64,000 nucleotides of DNA from Puia sp. (GTDB lineage: Bacteria; Bacteroidota; Bacteroidia; Chitinophagales; Chitinophagaceae): positions 1 to 64,000 of the forward strand of contig JARLGZ010000076.1 of assembly GCA_031292515.1 (NCBI GenBank). Direction: 5' to 3'. Positions 16,311-25,759 of this stretch are shown piece after piece. The position numbers and the translations under genes were made by a program. Within the stretch, counting starts at the first letter, position 1; each line of letters opens with the position of its first letter. The notes under the pieces are model-generated. The model saw only the letters and a program-made list of their open reading frames with translations. It was not told where the DNA came from and ran no database searches.

Positions 16311-16709
16311 TTAATTTCCCGCAGCCTTCGTCTTACCGGCACGGGCGGCGTCGAGGCGGATATACTTCCCGAATTGGGCGGGAGTGAAGATACCCTTCAA
16401 CGTCGCGTTAAAAGCGTCATGATTGGCTTTCATCTTCTCCTTTTTCTCGTCGGCGGAGACGGGTAGCATGAGTATCTCGTCGACGGACTTCGTGTTGGCC
16501 AGATAGGCTTCATAGACTTTTTTTGTCTGGGTTGCGTCGAGGCCCAGGCTCTTCTGCAGGCTATCCGAGAAAATGCGCGAACGTTTAAAGACGTCGGCCG
16601 GCAAACGCCACTCATTGCCCGTTTTTACGGGTTGGGCAGGAGTATCCGATTGTGCGTGGAGGGTGGCGAAAGGCAGGAAGAAAAAAGAAGAAAGGAAGAT
16701 CTTTTTCAT
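16311..16709 (-). CDS. Small secreted helical protein
   Basis: A 132-residue protein with a clear signal peptide (MKKIFLSSFFFLPFATLHA, cleavage before Gln20). The mature part is mostly helical and Lys/Ala-rich. It has a layout seen in periplasmic proteins of this phylum that carry an LDATQTKKVYEAYLAN segment followed by FTPAQFGKYIRLD, weakly reminiscent of Spy/LTXXQ-type proteins. Its role is unknown. It lies between the acetyltransferase and the permease operon on the same strand, separated from the permease by T-rich repeats. Confidence 0.7.
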   Translation of the reverse strand: MKKIFLSSFFFLPFATLHAQSDTPAQPVKTGNEWRLPADVFKRSRIFSDSLQKSLGLDATQTKKVYEAYLANTKSVDEILMLPVSADEKKEKMKANHDAFNATLKGIFTPAQFGKYIRLDAARAGKTKAAGN

Positions 16710-16899
16710 ATTGTCTGATTTTTGTTTGTTTTTTTGCTCACTTATTTTGTGCTCAATTGTTTCTTTCTCACTTATTTCTTGCCCGATTATTTTTCGTCCG
16801 CTTTCCTTGTTCGCTTTCCTTGTTCGCTTATTTTTTGTTCACTTGCTTCTCGTGCGCTTGCTTCTCCTGCAATTATTCCTTATTCGCTTATTGCTTGCC
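16710..16899. repeat. T-rich low-complexity repeats in an intergenic region
   Basis: The stretch is built from degenerate units such as CTTATTTCTTG, TTCCTTGTTCGCT (two close copies near 16802-16830) and CTTGCTTCTCGTGCG. On the minus strand this is the 3' flank of the permease gene and the upstream region of the small secreted protein, whose promoter must lie in or near it. No hairpin-type terminator stands out. Confidence 0.55.
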
Positions 16900-19326
16900 T
16901 TACTGCTCATGCAACGCTTTGACGGGATTGGCCCTGGCGGCATGCCAGGCGTGCCCGCTTACCGTAATCAGCGCGATCCCCAGCGACAAGCCGCCCGATA
17001 AGGCGAATACCCATACCGAAAGGTCCACGCGGTAGGCGAAATTCTGCAGCCACTGGTGCACGGCATAGCCACCTATCGGGATGGCGATCACGATGGCGAC
17101 GAATACGGGTGCCAGAAAATCGCCGGCGATCAGTCGCAGCAACCTGCCTTCCCCGGCTCCCAACACTTTCCGGATGCCGATCTCCTTTTTCCGTCTTTCC
17201 GCCGACAACAACGCGAGGCCAAACAACCCGATGCACGAGATAAAAACGGTCAGCACGCCGCCGCCGGTAAATACGCTTTTCCAGCGGGCCTCCTCGTCAT
17301 ACTGGCTCCTGATCCGGTCTGTCGTAAACGTATATTCGAAGGGCTGTTCGGGAAAGAGGCGATGATAGGCTTTTTCGATAGAGGCGAGCGCGCCGTCGCC
17401 GCTCCCGGGGGAGGCCAGCGCCCTGCCGGAGGGCCCGGATCCCGGTCTGATCCTGACGACGAAGCGGCCCATTGGCAGACGCGATTCCATCGTAAAGAGC
17501 TGGGGACGGATCTTCTCTTTGAGCGAGCCCGAATGATAGTCCCTGACTACACCGACTACGGTGATTTTCCGATTCCCCCAACCGGGCAGGTTCATGAAGT
17601 CCACGGTCTTTCCAACAGCCTGCTGCCAATGCGCCGCGGTGGCAAATGCCTCGTTCACGATGACGGACTGCACCGAATCGGCCGGATAGTCGGCCGAAAA
17701 ATTTCTGCCGGCCACCAGGGAGATCCCCAGCGTAGGCAGGTAGCCGGGGTCGACGCGTTCATAGTCTGCCGCAAATTCCTGCCCCCCCGCGATTGTCTTG
17801 CCTCCGAACCGGCCGATATTATGATAGGACACCGAAGAGACTTCTGACAGACCGGACAGTTCGGTCCTGAGCGCATCCATCATCGTCTTGTTCATGACGG
17901 CTTTTTCCGCGACGAATTCCACGAGCCCTCCGGGCTGATAACCCAGGTCGGCCCGTGTCAGGAACCGAAATTGGGCCGCCATAAAAAAAACGACGATGAC
18001 GAGCAGCGTACAGAGCGTGAACTGCAGGACGACGAGGCCTCGTATCAGCCCGCTCCTGCTTACCAGGCGGACGCGGCCGTAAAGCACTTCTACCGGCCGG
18101 AAGGCAGACAGGACGAGGGCCGGGTAGAACCCCGCCAGCAGACCGGTGAAAGCCAGCAATGCCAATCCACCGACGACGAGCGCCCCATCCAGCAGGTAGC
18201 CCAGACCGAGATCTTTGCGTGTCCAGCTATTGAAGACAGGCAGGAACAATTCCACCAGGACGATCGCCAGGAGGAATGACAGCAGACATAACAGAAGCGA
18301 CTCGCCCAGAAACTGCATAAAAAGCTCGACCCTTCTACCCCCTATCGCCTTGCGGATGCCGATCTCCTTACTCCTTCGTAGCGAACGGCCGATGGTGAGG
18401 TTTATAAAATTGATACAGGCGATCGACAAGACAAAGGCGGCGATGCCGGTCAGCATATAGGTATAGAAAGGATCGCGGGCCTCCGGCGTGCCTTCGAAGC
18501 GGGTATTCAGGTGCATGCTCTCCAAGGGTTGCAGGCTCCAGACGAAGCGGTTGTCATACCCCGCTTCATGATTCATATCGATCTCATCCTTCGCCGCCAA
18601 TGCATATACCGCCGCCATTTTCGCGGCGATGGCTTCCTGCCGAGAGCCGGGATGCAGCAGGAAATAGGTGGGATAAGAGACCCACATCCATCCGTTGTCG
18701 GGGTTGATCCTTTCGAGGTATGAAAAAGGAACCAATATGGTAAAGCGAAGGCTCGAATTGGGAGGTGGCTTCCTGATCACGGCCGTCACCAGGAAGGTCT
18801 CAAATTGTCCGCCGACCTGCAGCTCCAGGGTCTTGCCTATCGCGTCGGTCCTGCCAAAATATTTTTGGGCTGCCTCTTCGGTAAGTACTACGCTATGATT
18901 CCCTTTCAGGGCGCTGTGCGGATCTCCCAGGAGAGCCGAAAACGAGAAGACGGAAAAGAAGCCGGTGTCTACCCAATGCACCGTCTCGCGGAAAAGCCGG
19001 CCCGTCTGCCTCATGACTATCGGTTGCGGGTCCACGCGGGTAAATGCTTCGATCTCGGGTATGCTGCGTGTAAAAGCAGGCCCCTGCACCATAGCGGCGA
19101 TGCCGAAATGTTCGGCAGCCCCGTCCTTTTCGATCCGGTCACCCGTCAGTTGGTAGATCCGGTGTATCTTCTGATGGAAACGATCATAGCTCCACTCGTC
19201 CTTTACGTATAGGAGGATGAGGATGCTGCAGGCCAGCCCGAGGCTGAGCCCGGTCATATGAATGGCGGAGAAAAGCGGATCCCTGACCAGATGGCGGATC
19301 GCTGCCTTCCAGTAATGAATAAACAT
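16900..19326 (-). CDS. MacB/FtsX-type ABC transporter permease
   Basis: An 808-residue permease with the same duplicated architecture as the one at 10919-13387: helix 1 (HMTGLSLGLACSILILLYV), a MacB periplasmic core, an FtsX domain with coupling motif KEIGIRKAIGGRRVEL, a second core, and a final FtsX domain with KEIGIRKVLGAGEGRL. It ends NPVKALHEQ. No ATPase gene adjoins it. The start lies 37 bases after the M56 protease stop, so it is likely the third gene of the BlaI-M56 operon and would respond to that sensor. Antimicrobial or lipoprotein export is possible but not shown. Confidence 0.92.
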   Translation of the reverse strand: MFIHYWKAAIRHLVRDPLFSAIHMTGLSLGLACSILILLYVKDEWSYDRFHQKIHRIYQLTGDRIEKDGAAEHFGIAAMVQGPAFTRSIPEIEAFTRVDPQPIVMRQTGRLFRETVHWVDTGFFSVFSFSALLGDPHSALKGNHSVVLTEEAAQKYFGRTDAIGKTLELQVGGQFETFLVTAVIRKPPPNSSLRFTILVPFSYLERINPDNGWMWVSYPTYFLLHPGSRQEAIAAKMAAVYALAAKDEIDMNHEAGYDNRFVWSLQPLESMHLNTRFEGTPEARDPFYTYMLTGIAAFVLSIACINFINLTIGRSLRRSKEIGIRKAIGGRRVELFMQFLGESLLLCLLSFLLAIVLVELFLPVFNSWTRKDLGLGYLLDGALVVGGLALLAFTGLLAGFYPALVLSAFRPVEVLYGRVRLVSRSGLIRGLVVLQFTLCTLLVIVVFFMAAQFRFLTRADLGYQPGGLVEFVAEKAVMNKTMMDALRTELSGLSEVSSVSYHNIGRFGGKTIAGGQEFAADYERVDPGYLPTLGISLVAGRNFSADYPADSVQSVIVNEAFATAAHWQQAVGKTVDFMNLPGWGNRKITVVGVVRDYHSGSLKEKIRPQLFTMESRLPMGRFVVRIRPGSGPSGRALASPGSGDGALASIEKAYHRLFPEQPFEYTFTTDRIRSQYDEEARWKSVFTGGGVLTVFISCIGLFGLALLSAERRKKEIGIRKVLGAGEGRLLRLIAGDFLAPVFVAIVIAIPIGGYAVHQWLQNFAYRVDLSVWVFALSGGLSLGIALITVSGHAWHAARANPVKALHEQ

Positions 19327-19363
19327 ACTGTCTTTTTATTGAGATTTCCGGTATGATGAATTC

Positions 19364-20551
19364 CTATGGCGCTTCCCGGGGAAGCTCTGCTCTCAGGGGA
19401 AGCATTGTAAGGTTGTTTGTCTGGGCCGGGTGATGCCGGCTAAACTCCTGCTCGGCCTTTCGTTTTTGATCGAAAGCCGTCTGTTGATCGAGGGTCTCCT
19501 GTTGACCAGGGATTTCCTGTTGATCTTTCGAACCGGCTTCCGCAAAACGATCGTTTGGCGGCACAGCGGGAAAATCGGCTCCTGGCGGCGCGCCGGAAAT
19601 CGTTGAAAAAGCCAGCGACAGGGTGAGGATGGTGATCAACGCCGGTATCAGGAGGCCGTGCATACGTCTCATCCGTTTTCGGACAGCCTGTACCGTTGAC
19701 AGCTCTCCTTCCAGCCTGATCATGGCGAGCCGGCGATGGACGGGCGAAGTGCCAAACGCATGCCCCGGAGGCAGGTAAGTTCCGCCGCTATATACAGTGA
19801 GCAGTAAAGTGGCCAGCGAAGCCGTATCCCCGGGTGCGATCGACTGTTCGTCAGCCAGGAATTCATGGACGATATCGAGTTCCCGGCGGATCATCCAGGA
19901 GAAAGGATTGTACCAGAAAAAGCAGGCGGCAAGCAAGGCTGCCAACTGATCATAGCTATGTCCCTGCCGGATATGCGCCCGTTCGTGTTCCCATATTTTC
20001 CGGCCTGCCTCTCCTTCGGGAGAGAGCCCCTTCAACCAAAACAGGTACTGCAGGAATGTAAACGGCGCGCCCTGACACGAGGTCTCGATCAGATAGAATC
20101 CTTCGTGACGGATCCGGGTATGCGTCCGCAAGATCCGCCTGACCGGTAAGAATCTGCGAACGAACCTCACGATACAGTAAATAAGACCTGAGAGATAGAC
20201 CCATTGGAGCACAGCCGGCAAAACACTGCAAACGCCCTGAAACACCGGCGCCCATATGGCGGAAAAATGCGCCGACCCTGCTTTAGAGGCATTTGATAAC
20301 CGGCCGGTTGCAGCCGGGCCGACGCCAGGTCTTCCGTTCGCGAGCCCGCTGTTGGCCCACCAGTCAGGAAGCCTGTAGTTATATCCTTGCATCTTCACGA
20401 GGGGGATCAGCACAGAGGCCGCCAGGATCCCCAGCAGGAAAAACCGGTTAAACCGGTGAAAGGGTTTGTCCCGCAGGAAGAGACGGTAATAGCCCAACAG
20501 GATCCCGCTTACCAGCAACGATTTGGCCATATAGAGGAGCAGGGGGTGCAT
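19364..20551 (-). CDS. BlaR1-type M56 membrane metallopeptidase
   Basis: A 395-residue protein with an N-terminal membrane part (helices around 7-25, 35-55, 100-130) enclosing a cytoplasmic zinc protease domain. The metal site is His189-Glu190 ... His193 (WEHERAH). It is followed by the QGHSYDQ and ELDIVHEFLADE segments usual for M56 proteins. A helix near 295-315 leads to a C-terminal tail of about 80 residues, without the penicillin-binding domain of true BlaR1. The family cleaves a cognate BlaI repressor after a signal. The BlaI-like gene is 3 bases upstream, so the pair forms one signalling unit. The signal is unknown. Confidence 0.9.
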   Translation of the reverse strand: MHPLLLYMAKSLLVSGILLGYYRLFLRDKPFHRFNRFFLLGILAASVLIPLVKMQGYNYRLPDWWANSGLANGRPGVGPAATGRLSNASKAGSAHFSAIWAPVFQGVCSVLPAVLQWVYLSGLIYCIVRFVRRFLPVRRILRTHTRIRHEGFYLIETSCQGAPFTFLQYLFWLKGLSPEGEAGRKIWEHERAHIRQGHSYDQLAALLAACFFWYNPFSWMIRRELDIVHEFLADEQSIAPGDTASLATLLLTVYSGGTYLPPGHAFGTSPVHRRLAMIRLEGELSTVQAVRKRMRRMHGLLIPALITILTLSLAFSTISGAPPGADFPAVPPNDRFAEAGSKDQQEIPGQQETLDQQTAFDQKRKAEQEFSRHHPAQTNNLTMLPLRAELPREAP

Positions 20552-20554
20552 GCG

Positions 20555-20911
20555 CTATTTCTTTTTCAGTTGTTGGAGCAATAACTCGAGGTCGCTGACG
20601 GTCAGTTTCTTCTCCTCTACCAAAAAGGACACTACCTCCGGGAAGGAATCGTTAAAATATCCATTCGCCAGATGGCTCAACGAACTCCCGGAATATTGCG
20701 ATTTGGAGACAAGGGGCAGATAGCGATGGATGCGCCCGAGGTTTTCGATTGCTATAAAATCCTTGTCTACCAGGGTCTTCAGGATCGTAGCGACCGTATT
20801 TTTATGGGGTTGCGGGTCGGGCATCCCGCCGACGATCTCCATCAACAAGCCACCACCCAGTTTCCAGACTGTCTTCATGACTTGTTCTTCGGCTTTTGTC
20901 AGGGCTTTCAT
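20555..20911 (-). CDS. BlaI/MecI-type transcriptional repressor
   Basis: A 118-residue protein with the BlaI winged-helix domain in the first 75 residues: LTKAEEQVMKTVWKLG, then HKNTVATILKTLVDKDFI, then a wing GRIHRYLPLVSK. A C-terminal dimerisation helix ends KLTVSDLELLLQQLKKK. Family members bind palindromic operators as dimers and are inactivated by proteolysis by the partner M56 protease, which is encoded 3 bases downstream. Two fitting palindromes lie directly upstream, so autoregulation of the operon is likely. Confidence 0.93.
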   Translation of the reverse strand: MKALTKAEEQVMKTVWKLGGGLLMEIVGGMPDPQPHKNTVATILKTLVDKDFIAIENLGRIHRYLPLVSKSQYSGSSLSHLANGYFNDSFPEVVSFLVEEKKLTVSDLELLLQQLKKK

Positions 20912-20915
20912 GTAA

Positions 20916-20956
20916 AACTACATTTGTAGTTCAATATTAAAACTATTTTTATAGTT
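20916..20956. promoter_or_regulatory. Twin palindromic operators of the BlaI-type repressor
   Basis: AACTACATTTGTAGTT (20916-20931) has seven-base perfect arms around TT; AACTATTTTTATAGTT (20941-20956) has six-base arms around TTTT. They share the outer AACTA/TAGTT half-sites and are 25 bp apart centre to centre. The first closely resembles the TACA/TGTA core of known BlaI/MecI operators. Both lie within 45 bases of the repressor start. Confidence 0.75.
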
Positions 20957-21039
20957 CGGCAAATTTTTTTTGTTTTTTGTTTTTTGGGATTTTTTTGGAC
21001 TGCCGGGTTCACTTCCGGGCGCCCCCGAATTTCCGAAGT

Positions 21040-21435
21040 TTACCCCAATGACAAAATATACCGCATCAGCTCCACGATCTTGTCAAAAGTGTCGGGCTTC
21101 TGAAAATAATGCGTGGCGCCGCTGATTTCCGAAATATGCCGGTATAGCGAGGAACTGGAGGTACTCCATATGATCCGTGGAATATTCCGGTAGCGGGGCA
21201 TCGGGGAGATCTTTTCACATATCTGCGCGCCTGTCAGGTCCGGCATATTGAAATCGAGCAGGATCAGCGAAAGATTTTCCGTGACAGGGGACTCGAGCAA
21301 TTCCAGGGCTTCCGTACCCGAAGCTGCTCCCACCCTTATGAGATCCTTGTCTACCTGGTAAAGTGCCTCTTCGATCAACTCCCGGTCGTCCATGTCATCG
21401 TCGGCATAAAGGATCTTTTTTGGTACAGAAATCAT
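21040..21435 (-). CDS. Stand-alone response regulator receiver protein
   Basis: A single REC domain of about 131 residues with no output domain. It shows the acidic pocket (ILYADDDMDD), the phospho-acceptor Asp in LILLDFNMPD, and the conserved Ser/Thr and Lys (WSTSSS, YFQKPD). I chose the ATG at 21435 (MISVPKKILYADDD); an upstream ATG at 21495 would add 20 atypical residues and run into the divergent kinase promoter. Such short regulators pass phosphate on or bind a partner. The hybrid kinase starts about 90 bases away on the other strand, so it is the obvious partner. Confidence 0.9.
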   Translation of the reverse strand: MISVPKKILYADDDMDDRELIEEALYQVDKDLIRVGAASGTEALELLESPVTENLSLILLDFNMPDLTGAQICEKISPMPRYRNIPRIIWSTSSSSLYRHISEISGATHYFQKPDTFDKIVELMRYILSLG

Positions 21436-21525
21436 AATCGCCCCCGTTAATACATTTTTTTTGATTATTCGACAATCTTCTGTAAAATACAGCATTATCG
21501 CTATATACTTCGATTTTTAACAGCC

Positions 21526-24500
21526 ATGAGTGAGCCAAAAGATCCGCAGCAGGAGACGTCTCCGGAATTTTTGTCGGGTGGCGGCGAAATGGGTGAGCGC
21601 ATCCGTGCCTTCGACTGGACCCGTACTTCGCTCGGGCCCGTAGATGGCTGGCCCAGGAGCCTGCTCACCTGTATCCGGATCATGCTCACGTCCCGTCAAC
21701 CGATCTGGATCGGCTGGGGCAAAGACCTGATCAAGCTATACAACGACCCCTATATCGCCATTGTGGGCGGCAAGCACCCCGGCGCCCTCGGCGAGCCTGC
21801 TTCCGTCGTATGGAAAGACATCTGGAAAGACATCGGCCCCATGCTGAGCCAGGTTATGGACAAGGACCAGGGCACGTATGTCGAATCGCAGCTGTTGATC
21901 ATGGAGCGGAACGGATACCAGGAAGAGACCTATTACACCTTCTCTTATACCCCGATCCCCGGCGACGACGGCCAGACCGGCGGCATGATCTGCGCCAATA
22001 CCGACGATACGGAACGGATCATCAGCGAGCGGCATCTCAAGACCCTTACGGAACTGGGGGTGGGACTGTCCGAATCGAAAACGGAAGAGCAGGTCTTTCA
22101 ATGTGTACTGGATGTGCTTGCCAGAAATACGCATGACTTTCCATTCGGCGTCTTGTACGCATTCGCCGGCGCCCGCCGGCTTACCCGAATAAAATATGTG
22201 GACAAAGACCTGATGGCCGCCTGGCCCGAAGAGATCGACCTGGCCGGAGACGACGAGCTATCGGTCACCCTGGCAAAAGCAGCCCTCGGGCAGGAGACTG
22301 TCGTCTTCGACCGGCTGCAGGAGCGGATCGGGCCCATGCCTGCCGGCGCCTGGCAATTCTCTTCCGACAAAGCCCTGCTTCTGCCGATCGCCCAGACGGG
22401 TATGACCGAATGTTTTGGCTTTTTGGTCGTGGGTCTGAATCCTTATCAGTTGCTGGATGAAAAATATCATCAATTTTTCCGCCTGGTCGGCGACCAGATT
22501 GCCACCAGCCTGATCACGACGGGCCGGTTAGAGCAGGAGAGGCTCCGGATCGAAGAACTGGCTGCACTGGACCGGGCCAAAACGGTCTTCTTCAGCAATA
22601 TCAGCCACGAGTTCCGGACCCCTCTCACGCTGATCCTGGGACCCGTCCGGGATACCCTCGAAGACGCCGAAGTTACGGAGAGGACCCGGTCGAGGATGGA
22701 GGTGGCTTACCGGAATAGCCTGCGCTTATCCAAGCTCGTGAACAACCTGCTGGATTTTTCCCGCATAGAAGCGGGCCGGATGCAGGCAGCCTTCGAACCG
22801 GCCGACCTGGCTGTGCTGACAAAAGATCTCGCCAGCTCTTTCCGGTCGGCCATCGAAAAAACGGGTATCACGCTGGTCGTCCGTTGCGATGCCGCGGAAC
22901 CCGTGTTTGCAGACCTGGAAATGTGGGAGAAGGTCGTCGTAAACCTGCTCTCCAATGCCTTCAAATACACCCCCGAAGGAACGATAACCGTATCTCTCTC
23001 GCAGCAGGATGGCTTTACCACGCTGGCCGTCGCCGATACCGGCGTGGGCATTCCGCCCGAAGAACAGGAACGTATCTTCGAACGTTTTCACCGCGTACAA
23101 AACATGCGAAGCCGCAGCCAGGAGGGTACGGGCATCGGCCTGTCCCTGGTCAGTGAACTCGTGAAGCTGCATGGGGGCACCATCGAAGTCAGCAGCAAGG
23201 TGGGCGTGGGAAGCGTCTTTACCGTCAGGATCCCTTTAGGAACCGCCCATCTGCCGCCAGACATGATCAGCGACCGCACGCTGGGAACCTATCCTCTTTC
23301 GAAAGTGGACGCCTATCTGGGAGAAGCGATGAAATGGGCGCAAACGATGGACAAAACAATCGCCCCTTTTGCATCCGCTGAGCCGGGAACGGCAAAAGAC
23401 AGGCCACGGGTATTGCTGGCAGACGACAATACCGATATGCGCGGATATATCCGGCGTCTCCTGGAACCCCGTTACGAGATCATCGAGGCGTCTAACGGAG
23501 AGGAGGCTTACCGACTCACGATCGAAAAAAATCCGGACCTGATCGTGACGGACGTCATGATGCCTGTCCTGGACGGCTTTGGCCTGATCGGCCGGCTCCG
23601 GTGGAATAAAAGTACCCAGATGATACCCGTACTGTTTCTTTCCGCCCGCGCAGGCGAAGAGGCCCGGATCGAAGGCATACAGGCGGGAGCCAACGACTAC
23701 CTCGTAAAACCCTTCTCTGCCCGGGAACTGCTGGCCAAGATCGACGGCAATCTCCGGATAGCCCTGAGCCGGAAGAAGATCGAAGAGAGCGAGCTGCTGT
23801 TCCGGACCCTAGCCGAAACGCTCCCGCAACTGGTATGGATGACCGATGAAAAGGGGAACCAGTTATTCGCTTCGGGAAGATGGGAAGCCTATACCGGCCT
23901 GGTCCCGGTGGACGAAGAGACCTGGAAAAAGATCATCCACCCCGGTGACGTGAAGCTCATCCAGACCATCTGGCGCACCAGCCTGTCTACCGGCAGTCAA
24001 TACAAGGCTGAAGTACGCCTGGTCGACACACAGGGGAATTACAGATGGCACCAGGTCCAGGGAGAACCCGTCTATAATGAACAGGGGGCCATCATCAAGT
24101 GGATCGGCGCTTTTACAGATATCCATGACCAGAAGACCTTCTCCGACAGGCTGGAGAAGACGGTCTTCAACCGCACCGCCGAATTGCAACGTTCCAACGA
24201 TGAGCTTGAACAATTCGCGCATGTCGCCAGTCATGATCTGCGGGAACCGCTCCGGAAGATCAGGACCTTTAACGCCAGGCTCCGGCAGGAATATAAAGAC
24301 CAGCTCCCCGAAAAGGCCGGGCAATTCCTGGATAAGATCGACAAGGCCGCCGTCCGCATGAACAATATGATCGAAGGCGTTCTCAGCTACTCCAGCCTGC
24401 AGGATAAACCGCAGAAAACAGAGACCGTATCTCTCGGCGAGATCATCCGGGACATCCGGGCCGACCTCGAATTGCCGATCGAACAAAAAGGGGCCACGAT

Positions 24501-25002
24501 CCTGGCCGGCGATCTGCCTGAAGTTTCGGGCGATCCGCTGCGGCTATACCAGCTGTTTTACAACCTCATCAGCAACTCATTGAAATTTTCGAGACCCGGA
24601 GTCCCCCCCGTCATCAAGCTCAGCGGATCGGTCGTTGCCAGACAGGATACGCAGATACCCGTCACGGATGTGGTCACCGGGAACCCCTCCGCTGCCGTTT
24701 CGGGAAGTCCCCTCCCGGGTGCGGACGACAGCCCTGATAACGGGGATGGGAAACCGATCGTTGGAAACAGCCGCGTCTCCATCCGCGTCGAGGACAATGG
24801 AATCGGTTTTCCGGTCTCCTATGCCGACAAGATTTTCAAGGCCTTCGTGCGTCTCCATTCCCGTGACCGTTTCGAAGGCACGGGTCTGGGGCTGGCCCTA
24901 TGCAAAAGAATTGCGGAGAATCACGGCGGCTCTATCCGCGCGGAGTCCCGGGAAGGCGAAGGCGCCGTCTTCATCATCGATCTGCCGGTACATATATCCT
25001 GA
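21526..25002 (+). CDS. Hybrid histidine kinase with two kinase modules
   Basis: A 1158-residue cytoplasmic protein without membrane helices. Order: PAS-like sensor (about 40-160), GAF domain (about 165-335), first HisKA with His361 (SNISHEFRTPLTL), first ATPase domain (NLLSNAFKYT, DTGVGIPPEE, GTGIGLSLV), receiver domain with Asp676 (LIVTDVMMPVLDG), PAS/PAC (about 760-885), second HisKA with His903 (FAHVASHDLREPLRK), second ATPase domain (YNLISNSLKFS, EDNGIGFPVSYADKIF, GTGLGLALC). The second module is of the phytochrome/bacteriophytochrome-kinase type. Thus one chain carries two transmitters around a receiver. A stand-alone receiver is encoded divergently. A Pro/Ser/Gly-rich insert (about 1040-1080) splits the second ATPase domain. 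Confidence 0.93.
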   Translation: MSEPKDPQQETSPEFLSGGGEMGERIRAFDWTRTSLGPVDGWPRSLLTCIRIMLTSRQPIWIGWGKDLIKLYNDPYIAIVGGKHPGALGEPASVVWKDIWKDIGPMLSQVMDKDQGTYVESQLLIMERNGYQEETYYTFSYTPIPGDDGQTGGMICANTDDTERIISERHLKTLTELGVGLSESKTEEQVFQCVLDVLARNTHDFPFGVLYAFAGARRLTRIKYVDKDLMAAWPEEIDLAGDDELSVTLAKAALGQETVVFDRLQERIGPMPAGAWQFSSDKALLLPIAQTGMTECFGFLVVGLNPYQLLDEKYHQFFRLVGDQIATSLITTGRLEQERLRIEELAALDRAKTVFFSNISHEFRTPLTLILGPVRDTLEDAEVTERTRSRMEVAYRNSLRLSKLVNNLLDFSRIEAGRMQAAFEPADLAVLTKDLASSFRSAIEKTGITLVVRCDAAEPVFADLEMWEKVVVNLLSNAFKYTPEGTITVSLSQQDGFTTLAVADTGVGIPPEEQERIFERFHRVQNMRSRSQEGTGIGLSLVSELVKLHGGTIEVSSKVGVGSVFTVRIPLGTAHLPPDMISDRTLGTYPLSKVDAYLGEAMKWAQTMDKTIAPFASAEPGTAKDRPRVLLADDNTDMRGYIRRLLEPRYEIIEASNGEEAYRLTIEKNPDLIVTDVMMPVLDGFGLIGRLRWNKSTQMIPVLFLSARAGEEARIEGIQAGANDYLVKPFSARELLAKIDGNLRIALSRKKIEESELLFRTLAETLPQLVWMTDEKGNQLFASGRWEAYTGLVPVDEETWKKIIHPGDVKLIQTIWRTSLSTGSQYKAEVRLVDTQGNYRWHQVQGEPVYNEQGAIIKWIGAFTDIHDQKTFSDRLEKTVFNRTAELQRSNDELEQFAHVASHDLREPLRKIRTFNARLRQEYKDQLPEKAGQFLDKIDKAAVRMNNMIEGVLSYSSLQDKPQKTETVSLGEIIRDIRADLELPIEQKGATILAGDLPEVSGDPLRLYQLFYNLISNSLKFSRPGVPPVIKLSGSVVARQDTQIPVTDVVTGNPSAAVSGSPLPGADDSPDNGDGKPIVGNSRVSIRVEDNGIGFPVSYADKIFKAFVRLHSRDRFEGTGLGLALCKRIAENHGGSIRAESREGEGAVFIIDLPVHIS

Positions 25003-25212
25003 GGCCGTTCCGAGGCCGGCGCGGGAATCCTGAGGCCGTCCCGGGAATCCAACGATAAACCCGGGCCGATCGGGGATTAGCAAACCGGGCTGTATCTTTT
25101 GACAGGGGCATTCTGAGGACGGACCGGAATTCAGAACGCCAGATGGGAAATAAGCTGCCGCCAAAACAGCTTTCCCGTCGACAATAGCCTAATTTTATAG
25201 AAAATCTTTTTT

Positions 25213-25482
25213 ATGGCGCAGACCGCTGCAAAAATACCGCTGACGATCGATGAACTGGAAAAACTCGGTTTTTATGAATTCGACGAAGACCAATGGCAGC
25301 ATGAGAACCAGCACGGCCCGGAAATTTTTGTCGTGAAACGCATCCATTCGGAAGCCGGCCTGGATACTTTTCAGCTGATCGGTTTCGAAGGCGACGAGGA
25401 AGTTCCCGCATCGGAGCCCTTTCATTATGTGCAGGAGCTGAAGAAAGTCTACCACGACAAATTCCAGATCGCGCTGCCCTAG
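25213..25482 (+). CDS. Hypothetical small acidic protein
   Basis: An 89-residue protein with no signal or membrane segment. It opens MAQTAAKIPLTIDELEKLGFYEFDEDQW and closes with a helix FHYVQELKKVYHDKF. The composition is acidic, and the pattern of alternating strands suggests one small alpha/beta domain. I do not recognise a family. The long minus-strand frames that overlap it look like shadows. The 210 bases upstream hold short direct repeats of CTGAGGCCGT and no other gene; the 277 bases downstream look empty apart from the promoter of the next gene. Confidence 0.7.
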   Translation: MAQTAAKIPLTIDELEKLGFYEFDEDQWQHENQHGPEIFVVKRIHSEAGLDTFQLIGFEGDEEVPASEPFHYVQELKKVYHDKFQIALP

Positions 25483-25733
25483 CCGGGTAACGGGAAGCCC
25501 CATCTGCCTGCGAGTGGATGGAAGGCTTGCCGGCGCCAGCCTTCGAATGAACAAGAGCGAAGGGGACGATCCTGCCATTATTCCCTCCGGATTTCCCCGG
25601 GGCGGAAATCGGAGCCAGTTCGAAAAGCGGGTCTACACCTGCCAAATATACTTTGCTTCGCATTAATAATGAAGGGGTTATCAACTTAAAAATAATAAGC
25701 ACCCGTTCGTTCCCCTGTGAAATAGAATAGTAG

Positions 25734-25741
25734 TATATTTA
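25734..25741 (+). promoter_or_regulatory. Putative -7 promoter element (TATATTTA)
   Basis: TATATTTA lies 18 bases before the ATG at 25760 in very AT-rich DNA. No convincing TTG is found 19-21 bases upstream. Confidence 0.4.
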
Positions 25742-25759
25742 ATTATAAAAATATATAAT

